64,000 bases of DNA from the NCBI RefSeq assembly GCF_900099775.1, contig NZ_FMTM01000010.1, positions 1 to 64,000 on the forward strand. The letters run 5' to 3'. This document shows positions 17,491-28,373 of this stretch, piece after piece. The stretch comes from Rhizobium mongolense subsp. loessense. GTDB taxonomy: Bacteria; Pseudomonadota; Alphaproteobacteria; Rhizobiales; Rhizobiaceae. Under the pieces are notes generated by a model. It saw only the letters and a list, made by a program, of their open reading frames with translations, was not told the origin of the DNA and ran no database searches. The position numbers and the translations under genes are program-made. Each line of letters starts with the position of its first letter. Position 1 is the stretch's first letter.

Positions 17491-18261
17491 ATGAGCGAAG
17501 CGCGCAAGAGGCGCTCCTTGGCGGGCGTAACTCAACTTTCCCACCAGCGTGCCACAGCTCCTCGCGCCGCAACCCTGGTCTATGATGTTTTGCGCGACGA
17601 CATCCTCTCGCTTCGGCGCAAGCCCATGGACTTGTTGAGCGAGAAGGAGTTGGAGGCGCACTTCGGTGTCAGCCGAACGCCGATCCGCGAGGCGATCTTA
17701 CGTCTTTCCGACGATGGCCTCGTCGATATCTTTCCCCAATCCGGCACGTTCGTCTCGCGCATTCCGCGCCGCGCGCTCTATGAAGCCATCCTGGTGCGCA
17801 AAGCCCTCGAGATAACCACCGTCGGCCATGCCGTCGACAAGATGACGCCAGCCGGCATCCGTCTGCTCGATCGCAATCTCGACGATCTTGGCGCCTGCCT
17901 TCGCAATGGCGACGTGACGGCATTCCACCGGCTTGATATCGACTTCCACAAACTGATCAGCGATATCGCCGGCTTTTCCGGCATCTGGGCAATCATCGAA
18001 CAGGTCAAGGGGCACAGCGACCGTTACCGCCTCCTGACGTTGCCGCAGGATGGCCGTCTCGCCCGCGTCATCGAGGAGCATTCGACCGTCATCGGTTGTA
18101 TGCGCAAGGGCGACAAGAAGGGTGCCGTCGAGGCCATGGACCTCCATCTCGGCAGGCTTCTGCACGAAGTCGAAAGGGCCGAAATCTGGGACCCGAACTA
18201 CTTTATCGAGGATGCGAAGAAACCTGTGGTATACACTGAAAATAAAGGACATTTTCAATGA
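17491..18261 (+). CDS. GntR-family (FCD) regulator of the kdu genes
   Basis: A 256-residue regulator with a winged helix at about residues 28-95 (LLSEKELEAHFGVSRTPIREAI) and a C-terminal FCD domain with the expected Asp/His metal-type residues (FHRLDIDFHKLI). It overlaps kduI by four bases (ATGA), so the two are translated together. It is likely a repressor of kduI-kduD that responds to a hexuronate-derived keto acid, by analogy with UxuR/KdgR-type FCD proteins. The 188-base gap before it must hold the promoter; I saw no convincing inverted repeat there. Confidence 0.88.
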   Translation: MSEARKRRSLAGVTQLSHQRATAPRAATLVYDVLRDDILSLRRKPMDLLSEKELEAHFGVSRTPIREAILRLSDDGLVDIFPQSGTFVSRIPRRALYEAILVRKALEITTVGHAVDKMTPAGIRLLDRNLDDLGACLRNGDVTAFHRLDIDFHKLISDIAGFSGIWAIIEQVKGHSDRYRLLTLPQDGRLARVIEEHSTVIGCMRKGDKKGAVEAMDLHLGRLLHEVERAEIWDPNYFIEDAKKPVVYTENKGHFQ

Positions 18262-19094
18262 AAGTCGACGTAAGACACGCTTCCCATCCCGAGGCCGTCC
18301 GCGCCTACGACACCGACACACTGCGACGCCACTTTCTTGTCGACACCGTCTTCGAAGGTGGCGAAATCAGGCTTACCTATTCGCATTACGACCGCATGGC
18401 GGTCGGTGGCGCAATGCCGCTCGGCGCCGCACTCACGTTGACGGCGCCAAAGGCAATCGGCCAGGAAACCTTCCTTGCCGAACGCGAGCTCGGTGCGCTG
18501 AACATCGGGGGAGCAGGCCGCGTCCGGATCGACGGCAAGGCGTACGATGTCGCGAAATACGATTGCCTATATATAGGCAAGGGCGCGGTGGACATCCGAT
18601 TCGAAAGTGCTGATGCCGGTAACCCCGCCAAGTTCTACCTCGTTTCGACGCCGGCACATCAACCGCATCCTACGGTGCTGTTGACGCGCGAACAGGCTCG
18701 GCATCTAACGTTTGGCGAAACGGCAACTGCCAACAAGCGATCAATCTTCCAGTTCATCCATCCCGAGGTGTGCCAGTCCTGCCAGCTCACCATGGGCCTG
18801 ACGATGCTGGAGCCGGGCAGCATCTGGAACACCATGCCGAGCCACGTCCATGATCGGCGCATGGAAGCTTACCTATACTTCGATCTCGATGCCGATCAGC
18901 GCATCTTCCATTTCATGGGCGAACCGCAGGAGACCCGGCACATGCTGGTCGCAAACGAGCAGGCGATCATCTCGCCCCCGTGGTCGATCCATTCGGGTGC
19001 TGGCACCAAGAATTACAGCTTCATCTGGGCGATGGCCGGTGACAACAAGAGCTTCACCGACATGGATCAGATACCGATCGCAGATCTAAGGTAA
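18258..19094 (+). CDS. kduI: 5-dehydro-4-deoxy-D-glucuronate isomerase
   Basis: KduI, 278 residues, interconverts 5-keto-4-deoxyuronate and 2,5-diketo-3-deoxygluconate, a step in using unsaturated uronates from pectin or similar polymers. It is a cytoplasmic cupin with a metal site: the HVHDRRMEAYLYFD stretch carries two His and a Glu ligand, and a further His lies in PWSIHSGAGTKNY. The length equals that of E. coli KduI (278). AAAGGA lies about 8 bases before ATG 18258. Its stop is 5 bases before kduD. Confidence 0.95.
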   Translation: MKVDVRHASHPEAVRAYDTDTLRRHFLVDTVFEGGEIRLTYSHYDRMAVGGAMPLGAALTLTAPKAIGQETFLAERELGALNIGGAGRVRIDGKAYDVAKYDCLYIGKGAVDIRFESADAGNPAKFYLVSTPAHQPHPTVLLTREQARHLTFGETATANKRSIFQFIHPEVCQSCQLTMGLTMLEPGSIWNTMPSHVHDRRMEAYLYFDLDADQRIFHFMGEPQETRHMLVANEQAIISPPWSIHSGAGTKNYSFIWAMAGDNKSFTDMDQIPIADLR

Positions 19095-19099
19095 GTCCA

Positions 19100-19855
19100 A
19101 TGGCAAACCCATTTGATCTTTCCGGCCGCGTGGCCATTGTCACCGGCGCCAATACTGGCATAGGGCAGGGCATTGCGATGGCGCTTGCGCAAGCAGGTGC
19201 CTCGATTGCCGCCGTCGGCCGCTCGTCCATGGATGAAACCGAGGCGATGGTCACGGAGGCTGGCGCGCGCTTCCATGCCATCAAGGCCGATCTTGGCACG
19301 ATCGCGCCGGTAAAGCGTATCGTCGCCGAAACGCTCTCGGCCTTCGGTGCACTCGACATCCTCGTCAACAATGCCGGTATCATTCGCCGCGCCGATGCGA
19401 TCGACTTCACCGAGGAAGACTGGGACGCCGTCATCGACACCAATCTCAAAACGGCCTTCTTCCTCTCTCAGGCCGCCGGCCGCCACATGATCGAAAAGGG
19501 CAGGGGCAAGATTATCAACATCGCCTCGCTGCTGTCGTTCCAAGGCGGCATCCGGATTCCGTCCTATACGGCCTCGAAGAGCGGCCTTGCCGGTGTCACG
19601 AGGCTGCTTGCCTGCGAATGGGCAGGCAAAGGCGTCAATGTCAACGCCATCGCACCCGGCTACTTTGTCACCAACAACACGACGGCGCTCCGCGAAGATC
19701 CCGACCGCAGTACCGCCATTCTGGCACGCATCCCGGCAGGACGGTGGGGAGTGCCCGCCGAACTCGGCGGTGCGGCGGTGTTTCTCGCTTCATCGGCGTC
19801 CGACTACGTCCACGGCACCGTGCTGCCGGTCGACGGCGGGTGGCTGGCACGCTGA
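19100..19855 (+). CDS. kduD: 2-deoxy-D-gluconate 3-dehydrogenase / 2-keto-3-deoxygluconate oxidoreductase
   Basis: KduD, 251 residues, is a classical short-chain dehydrogenase that reduces 2,5-diketo-3-deoxygluconate to 2-keto-3-deoxygluconate with NAD(P)H. It has the cofactor motif TGANTGIGQG near residue 15, NNAGI near 90, and the catalytic YTASKSG near 155. It follows kduI directly; AAGG lies 8 bases upstream. The product would next need KDG kinase and KDPG aldolase, which are not encoded in this window. Confidence 0.93.
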   Translation: MANPFDLSGRVAIVTGANTGIGQGIAMALAQAGASIAAVGRSSMDETEAMVTEAGARFHAIKADLGTIAPVKRIVAETLSAFGALDILVNNAGIIRRADAIDFTEEDWDAVIDTNLKTAFFLSQAAGRHMIEKGRGKIINIASLLSFQGGIRIPSYTASKSGLAGVTRLLACEWAGKGVNVNAIAPGYFVTNNTTALREDPDRSTAILARIPAGRWGVPAELGGAAVFLASSASDYVHGTVLPVDGGWLAR

Positions 19856-19926
19856 CTGCAAGGCAGCGTGACGTGAGCCGCTCGTCTTGACACCGGCGAC
19901 ACCCGACCTTAACCTTTGAACATTCA

Positions 19927-20018
19927 CCAGGGGGGTCCCGACAAGGGGCTGAGATACTGCTGTCGCGCGCAGTGACCCGTTGAACCTGATCCAGTTCATA
20001 CTGGCGTAGGGACGGTGC
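19927..20018 (+). promoter_or_regulatory. TPP riboswitch aptamer (thi box)
   Basis: The leader of thiC carries the conserved thi-box elements in order: a G-rich 5' strand, GGGGCTGAGA, ACCCGTTGAACCTGAT and CTGGCGTAGGGA, matching the thiamine pyrophosphate aptamer. Binding of TPP represses the downstream thi genes. It is followed by two hairpins (20031-20060 and 20084-20117) that form the expression platform. The R. etli thiC leader is a founding example of this element. Confidence 0.97.
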
Positions 20019-20030
20019 GAGCGCTCGAAA

Positions 20031-20060
20031 GGCCTGGAATTCACGTGTGGAATCCAGGCC
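20031..20060 (+). terminator. Riboswitch expression-platform hairpin (possible attenuator)
   Basis: GGCCTGGA and TCCAGGCC form a perfect 8-bp outer stem that continues inward after one mismatch (TTCACG with CGTGTGG-type pairing). Only a short pyrimidine run (GTCTTTCC) follows, so termination would be weak; it may be an attenuator or a structural spacer between the aptamer and the translation-control hairpin. Confidence 0.55.
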
Positions 20061-20083
20061 GGCGTCTTTCCATCATTCCGGCT

Positions 20084-20117
20084 GAGGACTGGGTCTCCAA
20101 TCACAACTTGGAGCCTC
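20084..20117 (+). promoter_or_regulatory. Shine-Dalgarno-sequestering hairpin of thiC
   Basis: CTCCAA (20095-20100) pairs with TTGGAG (20108-20113), which contains the GGAG ribosome site of thiC, and an outer GAGG/CCTC pair (20084-20087 with 20114-20117) lengthens the stem. The start codon is at 20123. This arrangement predicts translation block of thiC when the hairpin forms. Confidence 0.7.
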
Positions 20118-20122
20118 AAACC

Positions 20123-21949
<1,827 letters not shown>

Positions 21950-21950
21950 G

Positions 21951-22934
21951 ATGCGCGTGCTTGTCAAAGGGGCCGGCGTTGCCGGCCTCGCGGTTGCCCA
22001 TGCGCTTCACGCCCGCGGTGCAGATGTGACGGTCGCGGATCCGAACGAGGGTTTCAGGGGTGCCGCATCCTGGTTTGCCGGCGGGATGCTGGCGCCCTGG
22101 TGCGAGCGGGAAAGTGCTGGCGAGGCTGTGCTTTCACAGGGCCTCGATGCCGCCGACCGGTGGGAGATGATGGTGCCGGGAGAAGTGCGACGCAATGGCA
22201 CGCTGGTGGTGGCGCCGGCCCGCGATCTTGGTGAACTGCAACGCTTCGCGAGCCGCACGACCGGTTGTGAATGGCTCGATGGGAAGGCCATTGCTGGGCT
22301 TGAACCCGCCCTTGCCGGGCGCTTCCGGCAAGGTGTGTTCTTTCCTCGCGAAGCCCATCTTGATCCTCGCCGGACGCTCGCAAGGCTGCGATTGAGGCTT
22401 GCAACGCAGGGCGTGTCGTTCATTCAAGATGCCGACGAGGCGAGCTTCGACGACTGTGTCGACTGCACGGGTGCGGCGCAGATTGGCAAGGCCGGCGGGC
22501 TGCGCGGCGTTCGCGGCGAGATGCTCTATCTCAAGACCTGGGAGGTGGACCTTGCCCGCCCGGTTCGCTTGCTGCATCCGCGCATCCCGCTCTACATCGT
22601 CCCCCGCGGCGACGGGCTTTTCATGGTCGGTGCCACGATGATCGAAACCGATTTCGACGGGCCGATTTCGGCACGCTCGTTGATGGAACTGCTGAACGCC
22701 GCCTACGCACTTCATCCGGCCTTTGCGGACGCAACCGTCGTCGAGACCGGGGCCGGAATCCGCCCCGCCTTCGCCGACAACTTTCCCCGCGCCGTCCGCG
22801 ACGCAAACACAGTATTTGTCAACGGCTTGTATCGTCACGGTTTTTTGCTGGCACCGGCAATAGCGGCCGAAGCTACGGAGCTTGTATTCGGCAAACTCCA
22901 ACACGTAAGCCAACGGGAAGGAATGTTTTCATGA
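21951..22934 (+). CDS. thiO: Glycine oxidase ThiO
   Basis: ThiO, 327 residues, is an FAD-dependent amino-acid oxidase that oxidises glycine to the imine needed for thiazole formation. The N-terminal dinucleotide motif is GAGVAGLAVAHAL; GGLRGVRGEMLYL and GAGIRPAFADNFPR are typical of the DAAO fold. The start ATG 21951 is one base after the thiC stop. The open frame continues upstream inside thiC but lacks family similarity there. It overlaps thiS by four bases. Confidence 0.95.
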   Translation: MRVLVKGAGVAGLAVAHALHARGADVTVADPNEGFRGAASWFAGGMLAPWCERESAGEAVLSQGLDAADRWEMMVPGEVRRNGTLVVAPARDLGELQRFASRTTGCEWLDGKAIAGLEPALAGRFRQGVFFPREAHLDPRRTLARLRLRLATQGVSFIQDADEASFDDCVDCTGAAQIGKAGGLRGVRGEMLYLKTWEVDLARPVRLLHPRIPLYIVPRGDGLFMVGATMIETDFDGPISARSLMELLNAAYALHPAFADATVVETGAGIRPAFADNFPRAVRDANTVFVNGLYRHGFLLAPAIAAEATELVFGKLQHVSQREGMFS

Positions 22935-23128
22935 GACTGATCATCAATGGCGAAGCTCAGAATATCTGTGCCAATACGCTTTCCGAGCTGCTGAGCTTGA
23001 TGGACTACGAAGGCGAGTGGCTCGCGACCGCCGTCAACGGCGAGCTCGTCCACCGGGAGGATCGGGCTGACCATGCGCTTGACGAGAATGACCGGATAGA
23101 AATCCTGACCCCGATGCAGGGAGGTTGA
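22931..23128 (+). CDS. thiS: Sulfur carrier protein ThiS
   Basis: ThiS, 65 residues, a ubiquitin-fold sulfur carrier whose C-terminal Gly is activated to a thiocarboxylate and donates sulfur to the thiazole ring. The required terminal GG is present (TPMQGG). It begins in an ATGA overlap with thiO and ends 3 bases before thiG. No thiF is present in the window, so the adenylating enzyme must be encoded elsewhere. Confidence 0.95.
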   Translation: MRLIINGEAQNICANTLSELLSLMDYEGEWLATAVNGELVHREDRADHALDENDRIEILTPMQGG

Positions 23129-23131
23129 ACC

Positions 23132-23905
23132 ATGCTCACCCTTTATGGAGCCGAAATTGCCTCGCGCCTTCTTCTCGGAACGGCCCGCTATCCCTCACCG
23201 GCAATCTTGACCGAAGCCGTCCAGCGATCTCAGACTGCAATCGTCACCGTTTCCTTGCGCCGTGAAACCGCCGGCGGCCGCAACGGTGGTGCATTCTTCG
23301 ACATGATCCGGTCGCTCGGCGTACGTGTGCTGCCCAATACGGCCGGCTGCCATGGCGTCTCCGAAGCGGTGCTGACGGCGAAGATGGCGCGCGAGGTGTT
23401 TCAGACCAGCTGGATCAAGCTTGAGGTGATCGGCAATCACGATACGCTGCAGCCCGATGTCTTTGGGCTGGTCGAAGCCGCGCGTATCCTCTCGGGTGAG
23501 GGCTTCGAAGTCTTCCCCTACACGACCGATGATCTTGTCGTGGCGGAACGCTTGCTGGAGGCGGGGTGCAAGGTTTTGATGCCCTGGTGCGCGCCGATCG
23601 GCAGTGCCGCCGGGCCGCTCAATCTCTCTGCCCTTCGGGCGATACGCGGGCATTTTCCCGAAGTGCCGCTGATCGTCGACGCCGGCATCGGCAGGCCCTC
23701 GCATGCAGCAACCGTCATGGAACTCGGCTTCGATGCGGTTCTTCTCAACACCGCTGTGGCGGGCGCCGGCGATCCCGTCTCCATGGCCGAGGCTTTCGCC
23801 AGGGCGATTGAGGCCGGCCATCAGGCATTCGGTGCCGGTATGCTGGAGCCGCGCGAGATGGCCGTGCCCTCGACACCGGTGATCGGTAGGGCGGTCTTTG
23901 CATGA
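23132..23905 (+). CDS. thiG: Thiazole synthase
   Basis: ThiG, 257 residues, a TIM-barrel enzyme that builds the thiazole phosphate from deoxyxylulose 5-phosphate, dehydroglycine and ThiS thiocarboxylate. The Schiff-base Lys is in WIKLEVIGN near residue 96. NTAGCHG and the C-terminal phosphate loop DAGIGRPSHA are present. It overlaps thiE by four bases (ATGA). Confidence 0.97.
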   Translation: MLTLYGAEIASRLLLGTARYPSPAILTEAVQRSQTAIVTVSLRRETAGGRNGGAFFDMIRSLGVRVLPNTAGCHGVSEAVLTAKMAREVFQTSWIKLEVIGNHDTLQPDVFGLVEAARILSGEGFEVFPYTTDDLVVAERLLEAGCKVLMPWCAPIGSAAGPLNLSALRAIRGHFPEVPLIVDAGIGRPSHAATVMELGFDAVLLNTAVAGAGDPVSMAEAFARAIEAGHQAFGAGMLEPREMAVPSTPVIGRAVFA

Positions 23906-24513
23906 GGCTCGATCCCTTCTATCTGATTGTCGACAGTGCACAGTGGATCGCCCGCTTGGTCCCGCTCGGCGTCAAGCTGGTTCAACTCCGCATCAAGGAC
24001 CGGACGGAGGCGGAAATCCGTGCTGATATCCGCAACGCAAAGACGATCTGCTCCGCAAATGGATGCCAGCTGATCATCAACGACTACTGGCAACTGGCGA
24101 TCGAGGAGAGATGCGATTTCCTCCATCTGGGACAGGAGGATCTGGCCGGAGCGGATCTTCCCGCGATCCGTCGGGCCGGTTTGAAGCTCGGGCTCTCGAC
24201 CCATGACGGTGCCGAGCTGGAGACAGCGCTCGCCGCAAAGCCGGACTATGTCGCGCTTGGTCCAATCTATGCGACGATCCTGAAGCAGATGAAATGGGCG
24301 CCGCAAGGGCTGGAACGGCTCAGCGAATGGAAAACACGCATCGCCGGCCTGCCGCTTGTCGCCATCGGCGGGCTGAATGTCGATCGCATCGACGGCGTCT
24401 TTGCCCATGGCGCAGACAGCGCGGCCGTTGTGACCGACATCACGCTGAACAGCGATCCAGAGGCAAGAACCAGACAGTGGCTTAAGGCCACCGCCAGATG
24501 GAGAATCTCATAG
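23902..24513 (+). CDS. thiE: Thiamine-phosphate synthase
   Basis: ThiE, 203 residues, joins HMP pyrophosphate to the thiazole phosphate to give thiamine phosphate. TIM-barrel motifs seen are LGQEDL, LSTHDGAELETAL, VALGPIYAT and IGGLNVDRI. It is the last gene of the operon. The opening MRLDPFYLIVDSA is typical. ThiD (HMP-P kinase) is absent from this cluster. Confidence 0.94.
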   Translation: MRLDPFYLIVDSAQWIARLVPLGVKLVQLRIKDRTEAEIRADIRNAKTICSANGCQLIINDYWQLAIEERCDFLHLGQEDLAGADLPAIRRAGLKLGLSTHDGAELETALAAKPDYVALGPIYATILKQMKWAPQGLERLSEWKTRIAGLPLVAIGGLNVDRIDGVFAHGADSAAVVTDITLNSDPEARTRQWLKATARWRIS

Positions 24514-24692
24514 ATGTCATGATCGGGACGACTTTACCAAAAGCCGCGAGAAACTCACATGACGTCTGCCCGAGCGAAAACCACTCTTGCCGTGCTCATA
24601 GGACGCGCGGAAATGGAAGATGCAAGAACTGGGCTGTGACATCGGCGCGCTAATCCGACCATCGCAATCTACGGACCGTCTGCAACTGCGCG
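24514..24692. other. Convergent intergenic region
   Basis: Between the ends of thiE and the dihydrolipoamide dehydrogenase gene. GTCATG near 24515 and CATGAC near 24557 could pair across a long loop, but I see no convincing intrinsic terminator and no gene. Confidence 0.5.
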
Positions 24693-26090
24693 TCAGATGT
24701 GCAATGCATGGCCAAGTGCCTTAAGGGCTGCTTCCTGGATGGCTTCGCTGCGCGTCGGATGGGCATGGATCGTACCGGAGATATCCTCCAGGCGCTCGCC
24801 CATCTCCATGGCATGTGCGAAGGTGGCCGAAAGCTCCGAAACCCCGGCGCCGACGGCCTGAAGGCCGAGGACAAGATTGGTGTCGGCGCGTGCCACGACG
24901 CGCACGAAGCCTTCGTCCGAATGCGTCGTCATGGCGCGGCCGTTGGCGCTGAAGGGAAACTGGCCGACGCGGATCTCATAGCCCTGAGCACGGGCCTCGC
25001 CGGGGGAAAGACCCGCCGTCACGATCTCGGGGTCCGTGAAGCAAACCGCCGGAATGCAGCGCTTGTCCCAGGCACGCTTCCGGCCGGCCACAATCTCGGC
25101 CACCATTTCGCCCTGCGCCATGGCGCGGTGGGCAAGCATCGGCTCGCCGGTGACGTCGCCGATCGCATATATGCCGCGCATCGACGTGCGGCAGCGCTCG
25201 TCGATGCGCAGGTAAGGCCCCGAACGATCTAGATCGAGCTCTTCCAGCCCCGATCCTGCGGTTTTCGGTTTGCGTCCGACGGTGACCAGGATGCGGTCGG
25301 CCGGCAGCTGCTGTTCCTGACTGTCCGCCGTCTCGACAAAGAGTGCATTTCCGTCGCCAGAGAGACCCTTGGCTTTTGCACCGGTCAGCACGTGAATGCC
25401 GAGTTCTCCGAGCTTGCGCAACACAGGGCGCACGAGATCGGCATCATATTGCGGCAGGATCTGCGGCATCGCTTCGACAACGGTTACCTCGGAGCCCATC
25501 TTGGCAAAGGCGGTGCCGAGCTCGAGGCCGATATAGCCGCCGCCGACAACCACAAGCCTCTCCGGCAGATCCTTAAGCGACAGGGCCTCGGTTGAGGATA
25601 TGACGCGGCCACCGAAGGGAAGACCTGCAAGCTCGACCGGCTCCGAGCCGGTGGCGATGACCACGGTGTCGGCGCGAATGATCTGCGCGCCGGTTTCCGT
25701 CTCCACCTCGACGGTCTTGCCGTCGCGAAAAGCCGCGCGTCCGTGGACGATCTTGACATTCGCCTTATGAAGCAGCGTTGAGACACCGCTGGTGAGCCTG
25801 CCAACGATACCATCCTTCCAACCGATGGTTTTCGCCAGGTCGATGGCAGCGTCCCCCACACGGATGCCGATCGGGCTCCTTCCGGCAGCCATACGGCGGA
25901 CTGCGGCGAACTCTTCTGCCGCATGAATAAGCGCCTTGGACGGAATGCAGCCGACATTGAGGCAGGTTCCGCCCGGTTTGCTTTCCTCCACGATGACGGT
26001 GTCGATGCCGAGCTGGCCCGCCCGGATCGCGCAGACATAGCCTCCAGGACCGGCGCCGATGACGAGGAGCTTGCAGACGATCTCTTTCAT
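24693..26090 (-). CDS. lpdA: Dihydrolipoamide dehydrogenase (E3)
   Basis: E3 subunit, 465 residues, reoxidises the lipoyl group of the branched-chain 2-oxoacid dehydrogenase using FAD and NAD. It has the FAD motif GAGPGGYVCAIRAGQLG, the redox disulfide GGTCLNVGCIPSKAL near residue 45, the NAD motif VVGGGYIGLELG, and the active-site HAHPTRSEA at the C-terminus. ATG 26090 (MKEIVCKLLVIG) is 5 bases after the E2 stop; the longer open frame upstream overlaps E2. It is the last gene of the operon. Confidence 0.96.
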   Translation of the reverse strand: MKEIVCKLLVIGAGPGGYVCAIRAGQLGIDTVIVEESKPGGTCLNVGCIPSKALIHAAEEFAAVRRMAAGRSPIGIRVGDAAIDLAKTIGWKDGIVGRLTSGVSTLLHKANVKIVHGRAAFRDGKTVEVETETGAQIIRADTVVIATGSEPVELAGLPFGGRVISSTEALSLKDLPERLVVVGGGYIGLELGTAFAKMGSEVTVVEAMPQILPQYDADLVRPVLRKLGELGIHVLTGAKAKGLSGDGNALFVETADSQEQQLPADRILVTVGRKPKTAGSGLEELDLDRSGPYLRIDERCRTSMRGIYAIGDVTGEPMLAHRAMAQGEMVAEIVAGRKRAWDKRCIPAVCFTDPEIVTAGLSPGEARAQGYEIRVGQFPFSANGRAMTTHSDEGFVRVVARADTNLVLGLQAVGAGVSELSATFAHAMEMGERLEDISGTIHAHPTRSEAIQEAALKALGHALHI

Positions 26091-26095
26091 AAAAC

Positions 26096-27355
26096 TCAGC
26101 TTTCGATGAAAATGAGTGCCGGAGTTTCGAGAAGAACCCGGACGCGCTGGACGAAGGTGGCAGCATCCCATCCGTCTACGATGCGATGGTCGAAGCTTGA
26201 GGAGAGGTTCATCATCTTGCGCGGCACGAACTGCGTGCCGTCCCAGACCGGACGGACGGCGATCTTGTTGACGCCGATGATGGCGACTTCGGGATGATTG
26301 ATCACAGGCGTCGAGACGATGCCGCCGAGCGCGCCGAGCGAACTGATGGTGATCGTCGAGCCGCCGAGCTCATCACGCGTCGCTGAACCCGTGCGCGCCG
26401 CCTCCGCAAGCCGGTTCATCTCGCTGGCGCAATCAAAGATGCCGCGCGCCTCTGCATGTCGCACGACAGGTACCACCAACCCGGCGGGCGTTTGCGCGGC
26501 AATGCCGATGTGGACGGCCGCATGACGGGTGAGTACGCCTGTGTGATCGTCGAAGGTGGCGTTGAGGTTTGGCTGTCCGGCAACCGCCTTGACGATCGCC
26601 CGCATCAGGAACGGCAGGACGGTAAGCTTCGGCTGTTCCGGCCTGCGGTCGTGGTTCATGGTGGCTCTCAGTTCCTCCAGAGCCGTCATGTCGATCTCCT
26701 CGACATAGGTGATGTGGGGAATGCGGGAGGCCGACAGCGACATCTTCTCGGCAATGCGCCGGCGAAGGCCGGTAAGCTTGATCTCTTCCGTGGCAGTCTT
26801 TCTTCCTGGAACCGCTTGCGCCGGGAATGAGGCCGCGCCGTGCGCGAGAAACTGGTCGATATCCTCGCGCAGGATACGGCCGGCAGGACCGCTTCCCGTC
26901 ACCTGCCTGAGATCGACGCCGTTTTCCCGGGCAAGGAGCCGGACGGCAGGGGAGGCGAGCGGCTTTTCGGCGGGCATCGCAGCAACTGCACGAGGCGCAA
27001 TACCGGCTTTTGGTACCGTTGCCTTTGTGAGGTCTAATGCAGGCAACGGTGGCTCAGGAGCTTTCGCGGGTGGTACAGCCGCAGGGATTTCGGTCTTACT
27101 CTCGCCGCCTTCACCGGCCGTTTCGATGCGCACCAGCGGCGCCTTTACGGCGATCCGGTCGCCGATCTCTGCACCGAGCCAGACGACGGTGCCGGTAACG
27201 GGAGAAGGGATTTCGACCGTCGCCTTATCCGTCATGACGGCGGCGATCACCATGTCCTCGCGCACGGGGTCACCGGCCTTCACGTGCCATTCGACAAGCT
27301 CAGCCTCGGCCACGCCTTCGCCGACATCGGGCATCTTGATCGTGAACTCGCCCAT
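26096..27355 (-). CDS. bkdB: Branched-chain 2-oxoacid dehydrogenase E2 (dihydrolipoamide acyltransferase)
   Basis: E2 core subunit, 419 residues. It has one N-terminal lipoyl domain (lipoyl Lys in VMTDKATVEIPSP, about residue 44), an Ala/Pro-rich linker, a peripheral-subunit-binding domain (ASPAVRLLARENGVDLRQV, about 135-170), and the catalytic domain with the DHRIVDGWDAATF acyltransferase motif near the C-terminus. It transfers the branched acyl group to CoA. It is 3 bases downstream of E1 beta. Confidence 0.96.
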   Translation of the reverse strand: MGEFTIKMPDVGEGVAEAELVEWHVKAGDPVREDMVIAAVMTDKATVEIPSPVTGTVVWLGAEIGDRIAVKAPLVRIETAGEGGESKTEIPAAVPPAKAPEPPLPALDLTKATVPKAGIAPRAVAAMPAEKPLASPAVRLLARENGVDLRQVTGSGPAGRILREDIDQFLAHGAASFPAQAVPGRKTATEEIKLTGLRRRIAEKMSLSASRIPHITYVEEIDMTALEELRATMNHDRRPEQPKLTVLPFLMRAIVKAVAGQPNLNATFDDHTGVLTRHAAVHIGIAAQTPAGLVVPVVRHAEARGIFDCASEMNRLAEAARTGSATRDELGGSTITISSLGALGGIVSTPVINHPEVAIIGVNKIAVRPVWDGTQFVPRKMMNLSSSFDHRIVDGWDAATFVQRVRVLLETPALIFIES

Positions 27356-27358
27356 GGC

Positions 27359-28372
27359 TTACGTCTCCATGACTTCTGCAAGTGCCCGCCCGACACGCGC
27401 AGGCCCGGGGAAATAGTCCCATTCCTGTGCGTGCGGATAGGGCGTATCCCAACCGGCGACACGCATGACCGGCGCTTCCAGATGGTAGAAACAATGCTCC
27501 TGCACGAGCGACACCACTTCGGCGCCAAAGCCGGACGTAAGCGTTGCCTCATGGACGACGACGCAGCGGCCGGTCTTCGTGACCGACTGTACGATGGTAT
27601 CGAGATCGAGGGGCAGGAGGCTCCGCAAGTCGATGACTTCGGCATCGATGCCGGCATCTTCCGCAGCTGCAAGCGCCACATGCACCATGGTACCATAGGC
27701 GATGACGGTCACGGCTGATCCCAACCGCCTGATCTCGGCCTTGCCGATCGGGACGGTATAATGTCCGTCAGGTACTTCGCCGAGGTCATGCTTCGACCAG
27801 GGAGTGACAGGGCGCTCATGATGACCGTCGAAGGGACCGTTGTAGAGCCGCTTCGGCTCCAGGAACATCACCGGGTCCGGATCCTCAATGGAAGAGATGA
27901 GTAAGCCCTTGGCATCAAAAGGATTGGAAGGCACGACAACCTTCAGGCCGCAGACATGGGTAAAGAGCGCCTCCGGGCTCTGGCTGTGCGTCTGACCGCC
28001 GAAGATACCGCCGCCGGTTGGCATACGCAGCACGATCGGGCAGGTGAAATCGCCGTTCGAGCGGTAACGGATGCGGGCGGCCTCCTGAGTGATCTGGTCG
28101 TAGGCAGGATACATGTAATCGGCAAATTGGATTTCGACGCACGGCTTTAGCCCGTAGGCCGCCATGCCGATCGCCGTTCCGACGATGCCGGATTCACTGA
28201 TCGGCGTATCGAAACAGCGGGTCTTGCCGTATTTTGCCTGAAGCCCTTGCGTACAGCGGAAAACACCGCCGAAGTAACCGACGTCCTCGCCGAACACCAC
28301 GACGCTGTCGTCGCGGGCCATTGATACGTCCATGGCACTGCGCACGGCCTCAATCATCGTCATTCTGACCAT
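27359..28372 (-). CDS. bkdAB: 2-oxoisovalerate dehydrogenase E1 beta subunit
   Basis: E1 beta, 337 residues, pairs with E1 alpha to decarboxylate 2-oxoisovalerate and related acids. Conserved segments include MTMIEAVRSAMD, FGEDVGYFGGVFRCT, CFDTPISESGIVGTAIG and FADYMYPAYDQI. ATG 28372 lies 1 base after the E1 alpha stop; the open frame continues upstream into E1 alpha but without similarity. Confidence 0.96.
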   Translation of the reverse strand: MVRMTMIEAVRSAMDVSMARDDSVVVFGEDVGYFGGVFRCTQGLQAKYGKTRCFDTPISESGIVGTAIGMAAYGLKPCVEIQFADYMYPAYDQITQEAARIRYRSNGDFTCPIVLRMPTGGGIFGGQTHSQSPEALFTHVCGLKVVVPSNPFDAKGLLISSIEDPDPVMFLEPKRLYNGPFDGHHERPVTPWSKHDLGEVPDGHYTVPIGKAEIRRLGSAVTVIAYGTMVHVALAAAEDAGIDAEVIDLRSLLPLDLDTIVQSVTKTGRCVVVHEATLTSGFGAEVVSLVQEHCFYHLEAPVMRVAGWDTPYPHAQEWDYFPGPARVGRALAEVMET

Positions 28373-28373
28373 C

